Assembly (NCBI GenBank): GCA_016200895.1
Contig: JACQDX010000057.1
Location: 1-64,000, forward strand
Direction: 5' to 3'
DNA: 64,000 bases
Source: Burkholderiales bacterium
Lineage (GTDB): Bacteria; Pseudomonadota; Gammaproteobacteria; Burkholderiales; Burkholderiaceae_D
In this document: positions 17,567 through 26,708 of the stretch, in pieces
Layout: each line of letters begins with the position of its first letter
Position numbering within the stretch: the first letter of the stretch is position 1
The notes under the pieces: generated by a model
Told to the model about the DNA's origin: nothing
The model's database searches: none
The model's input: the letters and a program-made list of their open reading frames with translations, nothing else
Made by a program: the position numbers and the translations under genes

Positions 17567-18532
17567 ATGAGCGCAGATACTACTTCTTTATTCCCTGTCA
17601 TAGAGCCATATCGTACCGGCATGCTGCCAGTCGATGATACGCATACCCTGTATTGGGAAGAAAGTGGTAATCCTGATGGTCAGCCTGTGATTTTCCTGCA
17701 TGGCGGGCCTGGTGGCGGCACTGCGCCAAATCACCGTCGTTTCTTTGATCCTGCGCATTATCGTATCGTGCTGTTTGATCAACGTGGCGCGGGTAAATCC
17801 CTGCCTTTGGGTGAATACCGCAATAACACCACTGCCTTGTTGGTGGACGATATAGAAAAAATTCGTGTCATGCTGGGCATAGAGCAGTGGCTGGTTTTTG
17901 GCGGTTCCTGGGGTTCTACACTGGCGCTGGCCTATGGCGAAGCGCATCCTGAACGCTGCCTTGGTTTTGTCCTCAGGGGTATTTTCTTGTGTACCAAAGC
18001 CGAAGTGGAATGGTTTGTAAATGGCATGAAATGGTTTTTCCCTGAGGTGCATCAACGTTTTGCCGAAGGTGTGCCAGCAGAAGAACGTCACGACTTGCTG
18101 CAAGCTTATGCCAAGCGTTTATTCAGTGACGATCCGGCGATTTACACCGAGGCTGCGCGTAACTGGAGCCGTTACGAAGGTTCTTGTATATTCCTGCTGC
18201 CGCAGCCAGACACGATTGCGGATTTTGAGTCAGATGCCATGTGCATAGGCTTGGGCAGGCTGGAAGCGCATTACATGATCAATGGCGCTTTCATGCGTGA
18301 AGACCAGTTGATTGAGAATATAGACAGCATTCGCCATTTACCTGCTGTCATCGTACAAGGCCGCTACGATGTGGTTTGCCCTCCAGTGACGGCGCACAGG
18401 CTGCACCATGCCTGGCCGGAAGCAAGCATGCACATGATTGCTGACGCTGGCCATTCTGGTGGTGAGCCTGGCATTGCTGCTGCACTGGTAGAGGCAACCA
18501 ATCAATTTAAGAAATCCGGCAAATTCGATTAA
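17567..18532 (+). CDS. pip: Proline iminopeptidase (S33 family)
   Basis: It removes N-terminal proline from peptides in the cytoplasm. This 321-residue alpha/beta hydrolase has the HGGPGGG oxyanion segment (45-51), DQRGAGKS (71-78), nucleophile Ser114 in GGSWGS, the acid in GRYDVVCP and the base in DAGHSGGEPG. All are standard for the bacterial monomeric enzyme, and the length is usual (about 315). The ATG gives the family N-terminus YRTGMLPVDDTHTLYWEESGNP. It stands alone between divergent and convergent neighbours. Confidence 0.95.
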   Translation: MSADTTSLFPVIEPYRTGMLPVDDTHTLYWEESGNPDGQPVIFLHGGPGGGTAPNHRRFFDPAHYRIVLFDQRGAGKSLPLGEYRNNTTALLVDDIEKIRVMLGIEQWLVFGGSWGSTLALAYGEAHPERCLGFVLRGIFLCTKAEVEWFVNGMKWFFPEVHQRFAEGVPAEERHDLLQAYAKRLFSDDPAIYTEAARNWSRYEGSCIFLLPQPDTIADFESDAMCIGLGRLEAHYMINGAFMREDQLIENIDSIRHLPAVIVQGRYDVVCPPVTAHRLHHAWPEASMHMIADAGHSGGEPGIAAALVEATNQFKKSGKFD

Positions 18533-18584
18533 GAATCTGCCGCTTGCTTTGTTTGGCTTTTCTATTCGATTCAACCAATTCAAC

Positions 18585-19127
18585 TCAATTCAGCATACCC
18601 GCCGGAGGCGCCTCTGGCGCATTGCCCATCATTTCCAGGGTGAAACCCCAATCCGCTTTTTCCACGGCATCCTGGAATAATTTGCAAAAGCCATGCAGCA
18701 AACGCTTGCCCATGGCAATTTCAAAATTCTTGCCACCTGCGACTGTAAATTCCATCCTGAATGGCAGTTTCGCATGAACGTGGAATTGTATGTTCTCTGG
18801 CAACATCGCTTCTTTGCCCAAGGGCCAGCTTTCAACATCATCTTCCAGTGGAGCGTTGAAGTGGCCGCTGTCCTTCATTTCAGCCACTGAGGCTTCATGT
18901 TCCATTTGCACCAGTTCTGAACTGGCATGGGCGGCGCTGGGTTTGCTCATCTTGACTTGCTTGCCCATGGCTTCCAGCAGGCCTGGCCAGAACTTCATGG
19001 TCGTGCTGCGGGTAAACAAGAGGTCTATCTCTTGTCGTGAAGGTTTGTCCTTTTCTGCAAACGAGAGTTTGAGCAACAGTCTATCCTGATCAGGAAGATA
19101 AGTAATTCGTATCTGATGTAAATCCAT
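18585..19127 (-). CDS. Uncharacterised conserved-looking protein
   Basis: These 180 residues belong to no named family I recognise. The protein has no signal peptide. The sequence begins with strand-rich MDLHQIRITYLPDQDRLLLKLSFAEKD, then a helical segment, an acidic middle and a C-terminal DWGFTLEMMGNAPEAPPAGMLN. This composition suggests a small cytosolic beta-sheet protein. An ATG at 19148 would add seven residues; neither start has a clear ribosome site, and I prefer the inner one because the hydrophilic strand pattern begins there. It is divergent from clpB, and its upstream region overlaps the clpB heat-shock promoter area, so co-regulation is possible. Confidence 0.7.
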   Translation of the reverse strand: MDLHQIRITYLPDQDRLLLKLSFAEKDKPSRQEIDLLFTRSTTMKFWPGLLEAMGKQVKMSKPSAAHASSELVQMEHEASVAEMKDSGHFNAPLEDDVESWPLGKEAMLPENIQFHVHAKLPFRMEFTVAGGKNFEIAMGKRLLHGFCKLFQDAVEKADWGFTLEMMGNAPEAPPAGMLN

Positions 19128-19186
19128 GTGGTCTTTGATATAAAACAAACATCGTGAAATGCACTGCGAGTTTAGCTTTGCCTATT

Positions 19187-19213
19187 CTTGAAATTGGCTG
19201 GCCTGCCCCAAAT
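19187..19213 (+). promoter_or_regulatory. Sigma-32 heat-shock promoter of clpB
   Basis: CTTGAAA at 19187-19193 and CCCCAAAT at 19206-19213 are separated by 12 bases. This is very close to the RpoH consensus (CTTGAA, 13-15 bases, CCCCATnT). It lies 31 bases before the clpB start. Confidence 0.88.
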
Positions 19214-19244
19214 TGTATGCTAACTAATTCTTCAGGAGAGAGTC

Positions 19245-21848
19245 ATGCGGCTCGACAAATTAACCACCAAGCTACAAGAAGCCCTTGCTGATGCGCAAAG
19301 TCAGGCAGTTGGCAATGATAACCAATACATAGAACCTGTGCACGTATTGTTGGCATTAATCAATCAGGATGATGGCAGCAGCCATTCCCTGCTGCAAAGG
19401 GCAGGGGTGAATGTGACAGCCTTGAGCAATGCCTTGAAATCCGCTTTGGATAGATTGCCCAAGGTCAGCGGCACTGATGGCCAGGTCCAGGCCGGGCGTG
19501 AACTCGTAGGTTTGCTGAATCTGGCCGACAAGGAATCACAAAAACGCGGCGACCAGTTCCTGGCCAGCGAGATGATTTTGCTGGCCTTGACCGATGACAG
19601 GTCTGAAGCAGGCAAACTGGCACGTGAGAATGGCCTGACTCGCAAGGCATTGGAAGCAGCCATTGCCGCAGTGCGCGGCAGCAATAATGTGGATAGCCAG
19701 GATGCAGAAGGGCAACGCGAGGCTTTAAAGAAATACACAATGGACCTGACTGAACGTGCCCGTCTGGGCAAGCTTGATCCTGTCATAGGCCGCGATGATG
19801 AAATCCGTCGCGCTATCCAGGTCTTGCAGCGCCGCAGCAAAAATAATCCTGTGCTTATCGGTGAACCAGGTGTCGGTAAAACCGCCATCGTTGAAGGTCT
19901 GGCGCAGCGTATCGTCAATGGCGAAGTACCAGATAGCCTGAAATCCAAGCGCGTCTTGTCGCTGGACATGGCTGCCTTGCTGGCCGGTGCCAAATATCGT
20001 GGTGAATTTGAAGAACGCCTGAAAGCCGTGCTCAAGGAAATTGCCATGGATGAAGGCCAGACCATCGTCTTTATCGATGAGCTGCACACCATGGTAGGCG
20101 CAGGCAAGGCCGAGGGTGCGATGGATGCGGGCAATATGCTGAAACCGGCACTGGCGCGCGGGGAATTGCACTGCGTAGGCGCAACCACGCTTGATGAATA
20201 CCGCAAATACATAGAAAAAGATGCAGCGCTGGAGCGTCGATTCCAGAAAATCATCGTGGATGAGCCTAGTGTAGAGGCAACCATAGCGATCCTGCGCGGC
20301 TTGCAAGAGAAATATGAAGTCCATCATGGTGTCGATATTACCGATCCGGCGATTGTTGCTGCGGCTGAATTGTCACATCGCTACATCACTGACCGCTTCT
20401 TGCCAGACAAGGCAATCGATTTGATCGATGAGGCTGCGGCCAAGATCAAAATAGAGATAGACTCCAAACCAGAAGTCATGGATAAGCTGGACCGTCGCCT
20501 GATACAACTGAAGATAGAAAAAGAAGCCGTCAAACGTGAAAAGGACGAAGGTTCCAAGAAGCGCATGGTCTTGATTGAAGAAGAGATAGGTAAACTGTCG
20601 CTGGAATATGCTGACCTGGAAGAAATCTGGAAAACAGAAAAAGCGCTGGTGCAAGGCAGCACCCATATCAAGGAAGAGATAGAAAAAATCCGCCTGCAAA
20701 TGGATGAAGCCAAGCGCCGCGGCGACTGGCAAGCGATGTCAGAATTGCAGTATGGTCGTTTACCTGAACTGGAAGCGCAACTCAAGCAAGCTGATATTCA
20801 GGCTGATAAAAACCAGCAAGACGGTAGCAAGATGAAGCTCTTGCGCACACAGGTCGGCGCAGAAGAAATTGCCGAAATTGTATCGCGCGCGACCGGCATA
20901 CCTGTGTCACGCATGATGCAAGGTGAGCGCGAGAAATTATTGCACATGGAAGATGCCTTGCATCAGCGTGTCGTCGGCCAGCATGAGGCTATTACTGCAG
21001 TGTCGGACGCCATCCGCCGTTCACGCTCTGGCCTGGGTGACCCTGGCCGCCCTTACGGTTCTTTCCTGTTCCTTGGGCCTACCGGCGTTGGTAAAACCGA
21101 GCTGTGCAAGGCCCTGGCGAATTTCATGTTTGATACGGAAGAGTCTTTGATCCGTATCGACATGAGTGAGTTCATGGAAAAACATTCGGTTGCCCGCCTG
21201 ATCGGTGCGCCACCGGGCTATGTCGGCTATGAAGAGGGGGGCTACCTGACTGAGGCAGTCAGGCGTAAACCGTATAGCGTGATTTTGCTGGACGAAGTCG
21301 AAAAAGCGCATCATGATGTGTTTAATGTGTTGTTGCAGGTGCTGGATGATGGCCGCATGACAGATGGGCAAGGCCGCACGGTGGACTTTAAAAATACCGT
21401 GATCGTCATGACATCGAATTTGGGCTCACATCAGATACAGGCGATGGAAGGCAGTGATCCTGAAGTTATCAAGATGGCTGTCATGGGTGAAGTCAAAACC
21501 CATTTCCGTCCTGAATTCATCAACCGTATTGATGAGATCGTAGTCTTCCATGCACTGGATGCGAAAAACATAGGCGCGATTGCCAAGATACAGCTCAAGA
21601 CGCTGGAGCAGCGTTTGCGTCAAATGGATATGGGTTTGCAGGTCAGCGAAGATGCATTGCAAAAAATTGCTGAAGCTGGTTTTGATCCTGTCTACGGTGC
21701 AAGACCGTTAAAACGCGCGATTCAGCAAGAGATAGAAAATGTCTTGTCCAAATTGATATTGCAAGGAAAATTTGGACCCAAGGATATTATTGCGATTGAT
21801 GCCAAAGACCATGAACTGCTGTTTAGCAAAGCAGGAGAACTGGCGTGA
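19245..21848 (+). CDS. clpB: ATP-dependent disaggregase ClpB
   Basis: This 867-residue Hsp104-type AAA+ chaperone rescues aggregated proteins together with DnaK. It has the N domain (about 1-145), AAA-1 with Walker A GEPGVGKT (about 204-211) and Walker [14 protein letters not shown], and the long coiled-coil middle domain (about 410-525). AAA-2 carries [14 protein letters not shown] (about 604), the pore loop [13 protein letters not shown] and Walker [11 protein letters not shown]. Length is near the E. coli enzyme (857). GGAGAG precedes the ATG. Heat-shock control is shown by the sigma-32 promoter just upstream. A strong terminator follows, so it is monocistronic. Confidence 0.98.
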   Translation: MRLDKLTTKLQEALADAQSQAVGNDNQYIEPVHVLLALINQDDGSSHSLLQRAGVNVTALSNALKSALDRLPKVSGTDGQVQAGRELVGLLNLADKESQKRGDQFLASEMILLALTDDRSEAGKLARENGLTRKALEAAIAAVRGSNNVDSQDAEGQREALKKYTMDLTERARLGKLDPVIGRDDEIRRAIQVLQRRSKNNPVLIGEPGVGKTAIVEGLAQRIVNGEVPDSLKSKRVLSLDMAALLAGAKYRGEFEERLKAVLKEIAMDEGQTIVFIDELHTMVGAGKAEGAMDAGNMLKPALARGELHCVGATTLDEYRKYIEKDAALERRFQKIIVDEPSVEATIAILRGLQEKYEVHHGVDITDPAIVAAAELSHRYITDRFLPDKAIDLIDEAAAKIKIEIDSKPEVMDKLDRRLIQLKIEKEAVKREKDEGSKKRMVLIEEEIGKLSLEYADLEEIWKTEKALVQGSTHIKEEIEKIRLQMDEAKRRGDWQAMSELQYGRLPELEAQLKQADIQADKNQQDGSKMKLLRTQVGAEEIAEIVSRATGIPVSRMMQGEREKLLHMEDALHQRVVGQHEAITAVSDAIRRSRSGLGDPGRPYGSFLFLGPTGVGKTELCKALANFMFDTEESLIRIDMSEFMEKHSVARLIGAPPGYVGYEEGGYLTEAVRRKPYSVILLDEVEKAHHDVFNVLLQVLDDGRMTDGQGRTVDFKNTVIVMTSNLGSHQIQAMEGSDPEVIKMAVMGEVKTHFRPEFINRIDEIVVFHALDAKNIGAIAKIQLKTLEQRLRQMDMGLQVSEDALQKIAEAGFDPVYGARPLKRAIQQEIENVLSKLILQGKFGPKDIIAIDAKDHELLFSKAGELA

Positions 21849-21906
21849 ACTTAGATTGAACTTTGGAATAGATTACCGGTCTATACCTTTGTAGGAAAGC
21901 AAGTTG

Positions 21907-21935
21907 GGGCAGCATGCAAATGCTGCCCTTTTTTT
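21907..21935 (+). terminator. Rho-independent terminator after clpB
   Basis: GGGCAGCAT, loop GCAA and ATGCTGCCC form a perfect 9-bp stem, followed by seven T. Confidence 0.93.
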
Positions 21936-21972
21936 ATTGTGACTTACTCAAAACAAGCCTTGCAGTACAGGC

Positions 21973-22758
21973 TTACCTTTGCTTGAAAAAACTCGATGGC
22001 GATTCACCAAAAGTTTTCTTGAACATGGCAGAAAACGCTGACTGACTGGCATAACCCAGTTCAGACGCTACTTGTGATAAAGGCATGCCGCTGGTGATTA
22101 GTGGCGATGCCTTCGATAAACGCATTTGCTGGCGCCATGCAGTAAATGACATTTCCAGTTCTTGCTCAAACAGGCGTGACAGGGTGCGTGAGGATGCGCC
22201 TACCTGTACTGCATAGTCTTCCATTGTCAGCCCGGATGCCGGGTCAGCCAGCAAAATTTCACACAAGTTCTTGAGTCGTTTATCCCTGGGCATGGGCAGA
22301 CGTATTGGCAAGGGTTTTGCAGCTTCCAGTTCATCCATGATGACAGCGGCGATATGAAATTCGCGCGGGCTGGCGACTTCGATCAATTCCATGCAGGCGA
22401 TCAATTCCCTGAGCAGTGGCGAGACTTCAAGTACCAGGCAATCCGTACCGCGAAATGGTGCAAAATCGGCATGTATGTTCAGCAGTCGCAGTTGTGAAGG
22501 TTCTATGATGCGGACTTCATGCGCCACATTCGGCGGTATCCAGATTGCACGCAAAGGTGGCACGAACCAAGTGTTATTGTTCGCCAGTATCTGCATCATG
22601 CCTTGTGGCGTATAAGTCAATTGTCCCCAGGTGTGACTATGCATGCTGATGACTTCTTCAGTAGGCAGGTTCCTGGCCGCCAGTCGCACGGGTCGCTCAG
22701 GCGAGGGGCGTTTGTCTGGTGATTGAGGACGGGTATCGGTCAGGATTTCAATTGCCAT
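21973..22758 (-). CDS. AraC-family transcriptional regulator with cupin domain
   Basis: These 261 residues comprise an N-terminal cupin sensing domain, with MHSHTWGQLTYTPQG (about 39-53) and the WIPPNVAHEV strand, then the double helix-turn-helix DNA-binding domain (about 160-261). The recognition helices lie in VGASSRTLSRLFEQELEMSF and LGYASQSAFSAMFKKTFGESP. This layout is the common single-target AraC regulator of exporters. It is divergent from the MFS transporter gene with 155 bases between, so it very likely controls that gene. The ligand is unknown. Confidence 0.93.
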   Translation of the reverse strand: MAIEILTDTRPQSPDKRPSPERPVRLAARNLPTEEVISMHSHTWGQLTYTPQGMMQILANNNTWFVPPLRAIWIPPNVAHEVRIIEPSQLRLLNIHADFAPFRGTDCLVLEVSPLLRELIACMELIEVASPREFHIAAVIMDELEAAKPLPIRLPMPRDKRLKNLCEILLADPASGLTMEDYAVQVGASSRTLSRLFEQELEMSFTAWRQQMRLSKASPLITSGMPLSQVASELGYASQSAFSAMFKKTFGESPSSFFKQR

Positions 22759-22913
22759 GATCTTCCTTAGTCTGTATGCCGTGTTCCTGTTTGGCGGAAA
22801 CTCGACAAAAATTGTCCATCTATCTTAAATCAGACTGGACGAATTTGCATACACTGCTGACTTGATAGCTTGCTTTAACTTGCAAGAGCGTTTGGAAACA
22901 GGAGAAGACTTCA

Positions 22914-24146
22914 ATGACAACAGCAGCGACAGCCCAGACAGTACCGGAAAATATAAAAAAGGACGTGATGGTGATCAGTCTGGTGGGGCTGGCCCACGGT
23001 ATTTCCCACTTTTTCCATATGATACTGGCACCCTTATTCCCCTGGATTAAGGAAGCATTCAGCCTGTCTTTTGCCGAATTGGGTTTGCTGATGACAGTGT
23101 TTTTCGTGATCTCAGGCATAGGTCAGGCTCTATCTGGTTTTATTGTCGATAAGGTCGGAGCCAGGGCGGTTTTGTTTTTTGGCATTACTTGCCTGGGTGT
23201 TGCTGCATTGGTGTTGTCGATGTCGCAAAATTACAGCATGCTCTTGATGGGTTCGATGATGGCTGGGGTAGGGAATAGCGTATTCCATCCATCCGACTAC
23301 ACCTTACTCAATAAAAAAGTATCCAGCCAGCGTCTGGGTTACGCTTTTTCCGTGCATGGCATCACCGGCAATCTGGGCTGGGCAGCGGCACCGGTGTTTC
23401 TGGTAACGATTGCTGGATTAACAACCTGGCGGACAGCCTTGTTTTGTGCGGCTTTCCTGCCTTTTACCATTTTGGCCATTCTGGTTTTTTACAGAGACTT
23501 ATTGCGTACTGATGTGGTGCAGCACCAAAGCGCAGCTCATGCCGCCAAAGCTGCTGAGGGCGCGATGGATTTCATGCGCATACCTGCGGTGTGGATGTGC
23601 TTTGGCTTTTTCTTCATGATCGCCATGGCACTGGGTGGCATACAAAGCTTTTCATCAGCCAGCTTGCGTCAGATGTATGACATGTCGCTGGGTTCAGCCA
23701 CCACAGCCTATACCCTGTACATGCTGGCTTCGGCTGGCGGCATGTTGTGGGGCGGTTTTTTGGCAGCCAAAACTACCCATCATGACAGGACAATTACGCT
23801 GGCCTTCAGCTTTGCCGGTATTTTCTCACTGATACTGGCCAGTGGTGCCGTCAATGCAGGCATCGCCATTTTGTTGATGGGCGCGATAGGTTTTGGCTCT
23901 GGTGTCGCCGGACCTTCCCGCGATTTGATGATACGCGCTGCAGCGCCCAAAAATGCCACGGGCCGTGTCTACGGTATTGTGTATTCGGGCCTGGATTCTG
24001 GTTTGGCAGTGGCACCGCTGATTTTTGGTGCCATCATGGATGCGCATCATCCATCTTGGGTATTTATCTGCGTTGGTTTCTTCCAGGTGTTGGCAATATT
24101 GACGGCCGTCAATGTCGGCAGCAAGACAAGGGCATTGGCGGTTTGA
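22914..24146 (+). CDS. MFS transporter, Fsr-like
   Basis: This 410-residue inner-membrane permease of the major facilitator superfamily has twelve predicted helices. The first helix, VGLAHGISHFFHMILAPLFPW, and the loop SGFIVDKVGARAVLFFG resemble the fosmidomycin-resistance (Fsr) branch. The SVHGITGNLGWAAAPV segment is also typical of that group. CAGGAG precedes the ATG. Its divergent AraC neighbour is the probable regulator. Function is likely drug or metabolite efflux; the substrate is not deducible. A weak -10-like region lies between the divergent starts, but I cannot define the promoter. Confidence 0.88.
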   Translation: MTTAATAQTVPENIKKDVMVISLVGLAHGISHFFHMILAPLFPWIKEAFSLSFAELGLLMTVFFVISGIGQALSGFIVDKVGARAVLFFGITCLGVAALVLSMSQNYSMLLMGSMMAGVGNSVFHPSDYTLLNKKVSSQRLGYAFSVHGITGNLGWAAAPVFLVTIAGLTTWRTALFCAAFLPFTILAILVFYRDLLRTDVVQHQSAAHAAKAAEGAMDFMRIPAVWMCFGFFFMIAMALGGIQSFSSASLRQMYDMSLGSATTAYTLYMLASAGGMLWGGFLAAKTTHHDRTITLAFSFAGIFSLILASGAVNAGIAILLMGAIGFGSGVAGPSRDLMIRAAAPKNATGRVYGIVYSGLDSGLAVAPLIFGAIMDAHHPSWVFICVGFFQVLAILTAVNVGSKTRALAV

Positions 24147-24198
24147 ATATTATTGCTTAGCTGGTTAGAATGAGGTTCCATACTAACGAGGATTAATC

Positions 24199-24693
24199 AT
24201 GAGCTTTGCTACCTGTGATATTTGTGATGCCAACGAAGATAAAATCGCCACGCATGAACTGGCAGTTATCCCGCCTATCTTCATGCGCTATGGTACGGTA
24301 GCGAAGTTCAGTGGTCAGGCAGTGACGCTGAAAGTCTTTGAGGATAATGTGCTCGTCAGGGAAACGCTGGAAACTCCAGGTAATGGCCATGTCCTGGTGA
24401 TAGATGGCGGTGGCAGCTTCCGTTGTGCGCTAGTGGGTGGCAATCTGGCTGCGCTGGCTGAAAAAAATGGTTGGGCTGGTATTATCGTGCATGGTTGCAT
24501 TCGTGATGTGGATGAAATCAACGCCTGTAATATCGGTGTGCGCGCCATGGCACCCATGCCCTTGCGCGCTGCCAAGCATGGTGGTGGCATGCGAGATGCC
24601 CGCATCAATGTGGCAGGTGTCGCGATCAAACCAGGTGACTGGATTTATGCTGACGCCGATGGAGTGCTGGTAGCCAGGACAGCCTTGGTATAA
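24199..24693 (+). CDS. rraA: RraA family protein (ribonuclease E regulator / HMG aldolase fold)
   Basis: These 164 residues form the RraA/class II 4-hydroxy-4-methyl-2-oxoglutarate aldolase fold. They carry VIDGGGSFRCALVGGNLAALAEKNGWAG (about 68-95), then GCIRDVDEI and the final GDWIYADADGVLVA. The GGNLA and RD residues line the active site of the aldolase members, so the protein could bind RNase E or act as an aldolase/oxaloacetate decarboxylase; sequence alone does not separate these. The start ATG has GAGG nearby. Monocistronic with its own terminator. Confidence 0.9.
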   Translation: MSFATCDICDANEDKIATHELAVIPPIFMRYGTVAKFSGQAVTLKVFEDNVLVRETLETPGNGHVLVIDGGGSFRCALVGGNLAALAEKNGWAGIIVHGCIRDVDEINACNIGVRAMAPMPLRAAKHGGGMRDARINVAGVAIKPGDWIYADADGVLVARTALV

Positions 24694-24718
24694 CTAACTG
24701 AAGGTAATCCAAGGTGAG

Positions 24719-24752
24719 CGCATGCAGATCAAATGAACTGCATGCGTTTTTT
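24719..24752 (+). terminator. Rho-independent terminator after rraA
   Basis: CGCATGCAG, a 10-base loop and CTGCATGCG form a 9-bp stem with a run of six T. Confidence 0.9.
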
Positions 24753-24767
24753 GTTTGTTGTTGAGGT

Positions 24768-24804
24768 TTGTTGATGAGCTTTGTTGATGAGCTTTGTTGA
24801 TGAG
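24768..24804. repeat. 13-bp tandem repeat, 2.8 copies
   Basis: TTGTTGATGAGCT occurs at 24768-24780 and 24781-24793, and partially (11 bases) at 24794-24804. It lies between the rraA terminator and the next gene, in the likely promoter/leader of that gene. Copy number could vary by slippage. Confidence 0.85.
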
Positions 24805-24858
24805 GCAAATCGCGGGCTATGGTATAAGTCTGACTTCAGCCCATTTATTTATTTTGCC

Positions 24859-25815
24859 ATGCTTCCTCGCATCCTTGCCTTTGCTCTCGCTTCCGCTTTA
24901 TTGACCACTGCGTCGATTGCTTCACCTGTTCAAGCTGAAGATAAGCAGGCTACAACATCTGCTAAGTCGGCTAGTGAGCCATTCCAGAACAAAAAAATCT
25001 TCCAGATGACGTCGCAAGAGGTGGACCAGTACCTGGCATACTTGCATGCCAATGTGTCTGATCTGCGCCAGCGTATCGCCCTCATCGCCAGAAAAAATAT
25101 AGGCCAGCCTTACAAGCTGAACCTGCTGGGCGAATTTCCCTTTGAACTGCATGACAACCTGCCGATGTATAGCCTGACGCATAGCGATTGCCTGGTGTTT
25201 GCTGAACATACCTATGCCATGGCCTTGAGCAGTTCCTGGGAAGAATTCTTCTGGACCCTGCAACGTATACGCTACAAAGACGGTTTGATCGGTGTGGTGA
25301 CGCGCAATCATTACACGGAAGTGGACTGGAATACCAACAACGCCTGGCTGCTTAAAGATGTCAGTGCCGGTTTTGGCGCGGACAAGGTGGCGAGCTATGA
25401 CATTGTCGTTGACAGGGCGAAATTCCTGCGCGAGCAACATCACAAAGAAACCGCTATCCCGGTGCAAACCAGCCATGAAGCTTACGTCAAAGCCGACAAG
25501 GTCAGTGCCATACTGGATCAATTGCGCGATGGTGATTTTGTGAACGTGGTATCAGACAAGGATGGATATCAATCCATCACCCATGTCGGCCTGGTCGTGG
25601 TCGATGCTAATGGTAAGCGCAACTTCCTGAACTCTGGCGAACCACAGGTCAAGGAAGAGAGCTTTGATACCTTCATTAGCCGTACCAATGAAAGAACCAG
25701 GACCAGCAAGCAAGCCAAACCACGCCGCTTGTTAGGTTTTAAATTCTTGCGACTGCGTGACGATATTGTTATTCCGGGTGCCGTCACTCTGTCAAGACCA
25801 AAGCAGGTGCAGTAA
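24859..25815 (+). CDS. DUF1460 family exported protein, NlpC/P60-like amidase candidate
   Basis: This 318-residue protein has a signal peptide (MLPRILAFALASALLTTASIASPVQA, cleavage near residue 26). The mature part matches the DUF1460 family, a papain-like cysteine-peptidase fold related to cell-wall amidases. The probable nucleophile is the cysteine in LTHSDCLVFAEHTYAMAL, and a candidate histidine is in SITHVGLVVVD, followed by FLNSGEPQ. It probably works in the periplasm on murein peptides. I used ATG 24859 because it starts the signal peptide; an upstream TTG frame lies in the tandem repeat. It is convergent with the XRE regulator gene. Confidence 0.85.
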   Translation: MLPRILAFALASALLTTASIASPVQAEDKQATTSAKSASEPFQNKKIFQMTSQEVDQYLAYLHANVSDLRQRIALIARKNIGQPYKLNLLGEFPFELHDNLPMYSLTHSDCLVFAEHTYAMALSSSWEEFFWTLQRIRYKDGLIGVVTRNHYTEVDWNTNNAWLLKDVSAGFGADKVASYDIVVDRAKFLREQHHKETAIPVQTSHEAYVKADKVSAILDQLRDGDFVNVVSDKDGYQSITHVGLVVVDANGKRNFLNSGEPQVKEESFDTFISRTNERTRTSKQAKPRRLLGFKFLRLRDDIVIPGAVTLSRPKQVQ

Positions 25816-25832
25816 GTTTACGCTAAGTTACA

Positions 25833-26579
25833 CTAAGGTTTTCTGCGTAGGGCAGTGAAGCTGGCTGGCTCCCATTCACGCATGGCCAGCAATACCGCCG
25901 TGCCGCGCCTTTTCTTGAGCGGGCTACTCAAACTCTCGGTATGCAGCTCAGCCAGTTTTTGCCTGAGCTGGTGTATCTCAGCCTGGAATTTTTCAGCGGC
26001 TGCATCTGTCAACATGCCGTGTATGAAATGTTGTGATTCATACTCATGGCTAAATGGCGCATCCAGAAATTCTGCCATGCCCGTGTCGCGAAAATACTGG
26101 CGTATGGGGCCATGTGTCAGCCAGTCAAAATCCCTGGCGATATTCAGCCGTATGCGATTATTTGGCATCAGGCTGATCAGGCATAATTTATCCAGACGCA
26201 AGAGTTTGCTCAGGCATTCTGTTTCGCTGAGTTGGTAGACTTGCAGGATATCTTCAAATTTCCAATGATTCAGGGCGCAAACTGCCACCAGCAGCAGTTT
26301 TGTGTCCGAGACCAGTTCCTTTTCCTGCACAGGGCTCAAACTATGGATGCGGGTGTTGCTGGTATTTGCCTCCTGCGTGATTTCCATCAGACTAAAGCCC
26401 AGAAACTGGCTGATTTGGGCCAGCCTTTCTATACTCATATTGGCACCATTATCGGCGCTCAAGAGGCGTTTTATACTGGCCTCGGACAAATCCAGGGCTA
26501 CAGCCACGTCCCTGTATGTTTTGCCTTGCAGTTTAAGTTGCTGCTTGATGCTGTTCAATAATTGCCGGATTTCTGTCAT
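25833..26579 (-). CDS. XRE-family (Cro/CI-like) transcriptional regulator
   Basis: This 248-residue protein has an N-terminal helix-turn-helix (about 10-60) with TYRDVAVALDLSEASIKRLLS as the HTH core and MSIERLAQISQFLGFSLMEI completing the five-helix domain. The remaining 180 residues form a helical, probably ligand-sensing or oligomerising region (LLLVAVCALNHWKFEDILQVYQL) with a basic tail (SPLKKRRGTAV). Such larger XRE proteins are chromosomal regulators rather than phage repressors. It is divergent from the ceramidase-like gene with 129 bases between and could control it. Target unknown. Confidence 0.85.
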   Translation of the reverse strand: MTEIRQLLNSIKQQLKLQGKTYRDVAVALDLSEASIKRLLSADNGANMSIERLAQISQFLGFSLMEITQEANTSNTRIHSLSPVQEKELVSDTKLLLVAVCALNHWKFEDILQVYQLSETECLSKLLRLDKLCLISLMPNNRIRLNIARDFDWLTHGPIRQYFRDTGMAEFLDAPFSHEYESQHFIHGMLTDAAAEKFQAEIHQLRQKLAELHTESLSSPLKKRRGTAVLLAMREWEPASFTALRRKP

Positions 26580-26708
26580 GGTTTTGCATGCGCAAGGTTG
26601 CGGGATTTGATACTTCGATTATTGTATGCTGCTACTTTACCAGTATTAGTTACATTATTTGCTGCCTGTCTCCACAATTGCCTATCTGTTAAAACATAGG
26701 TGAAGAAA

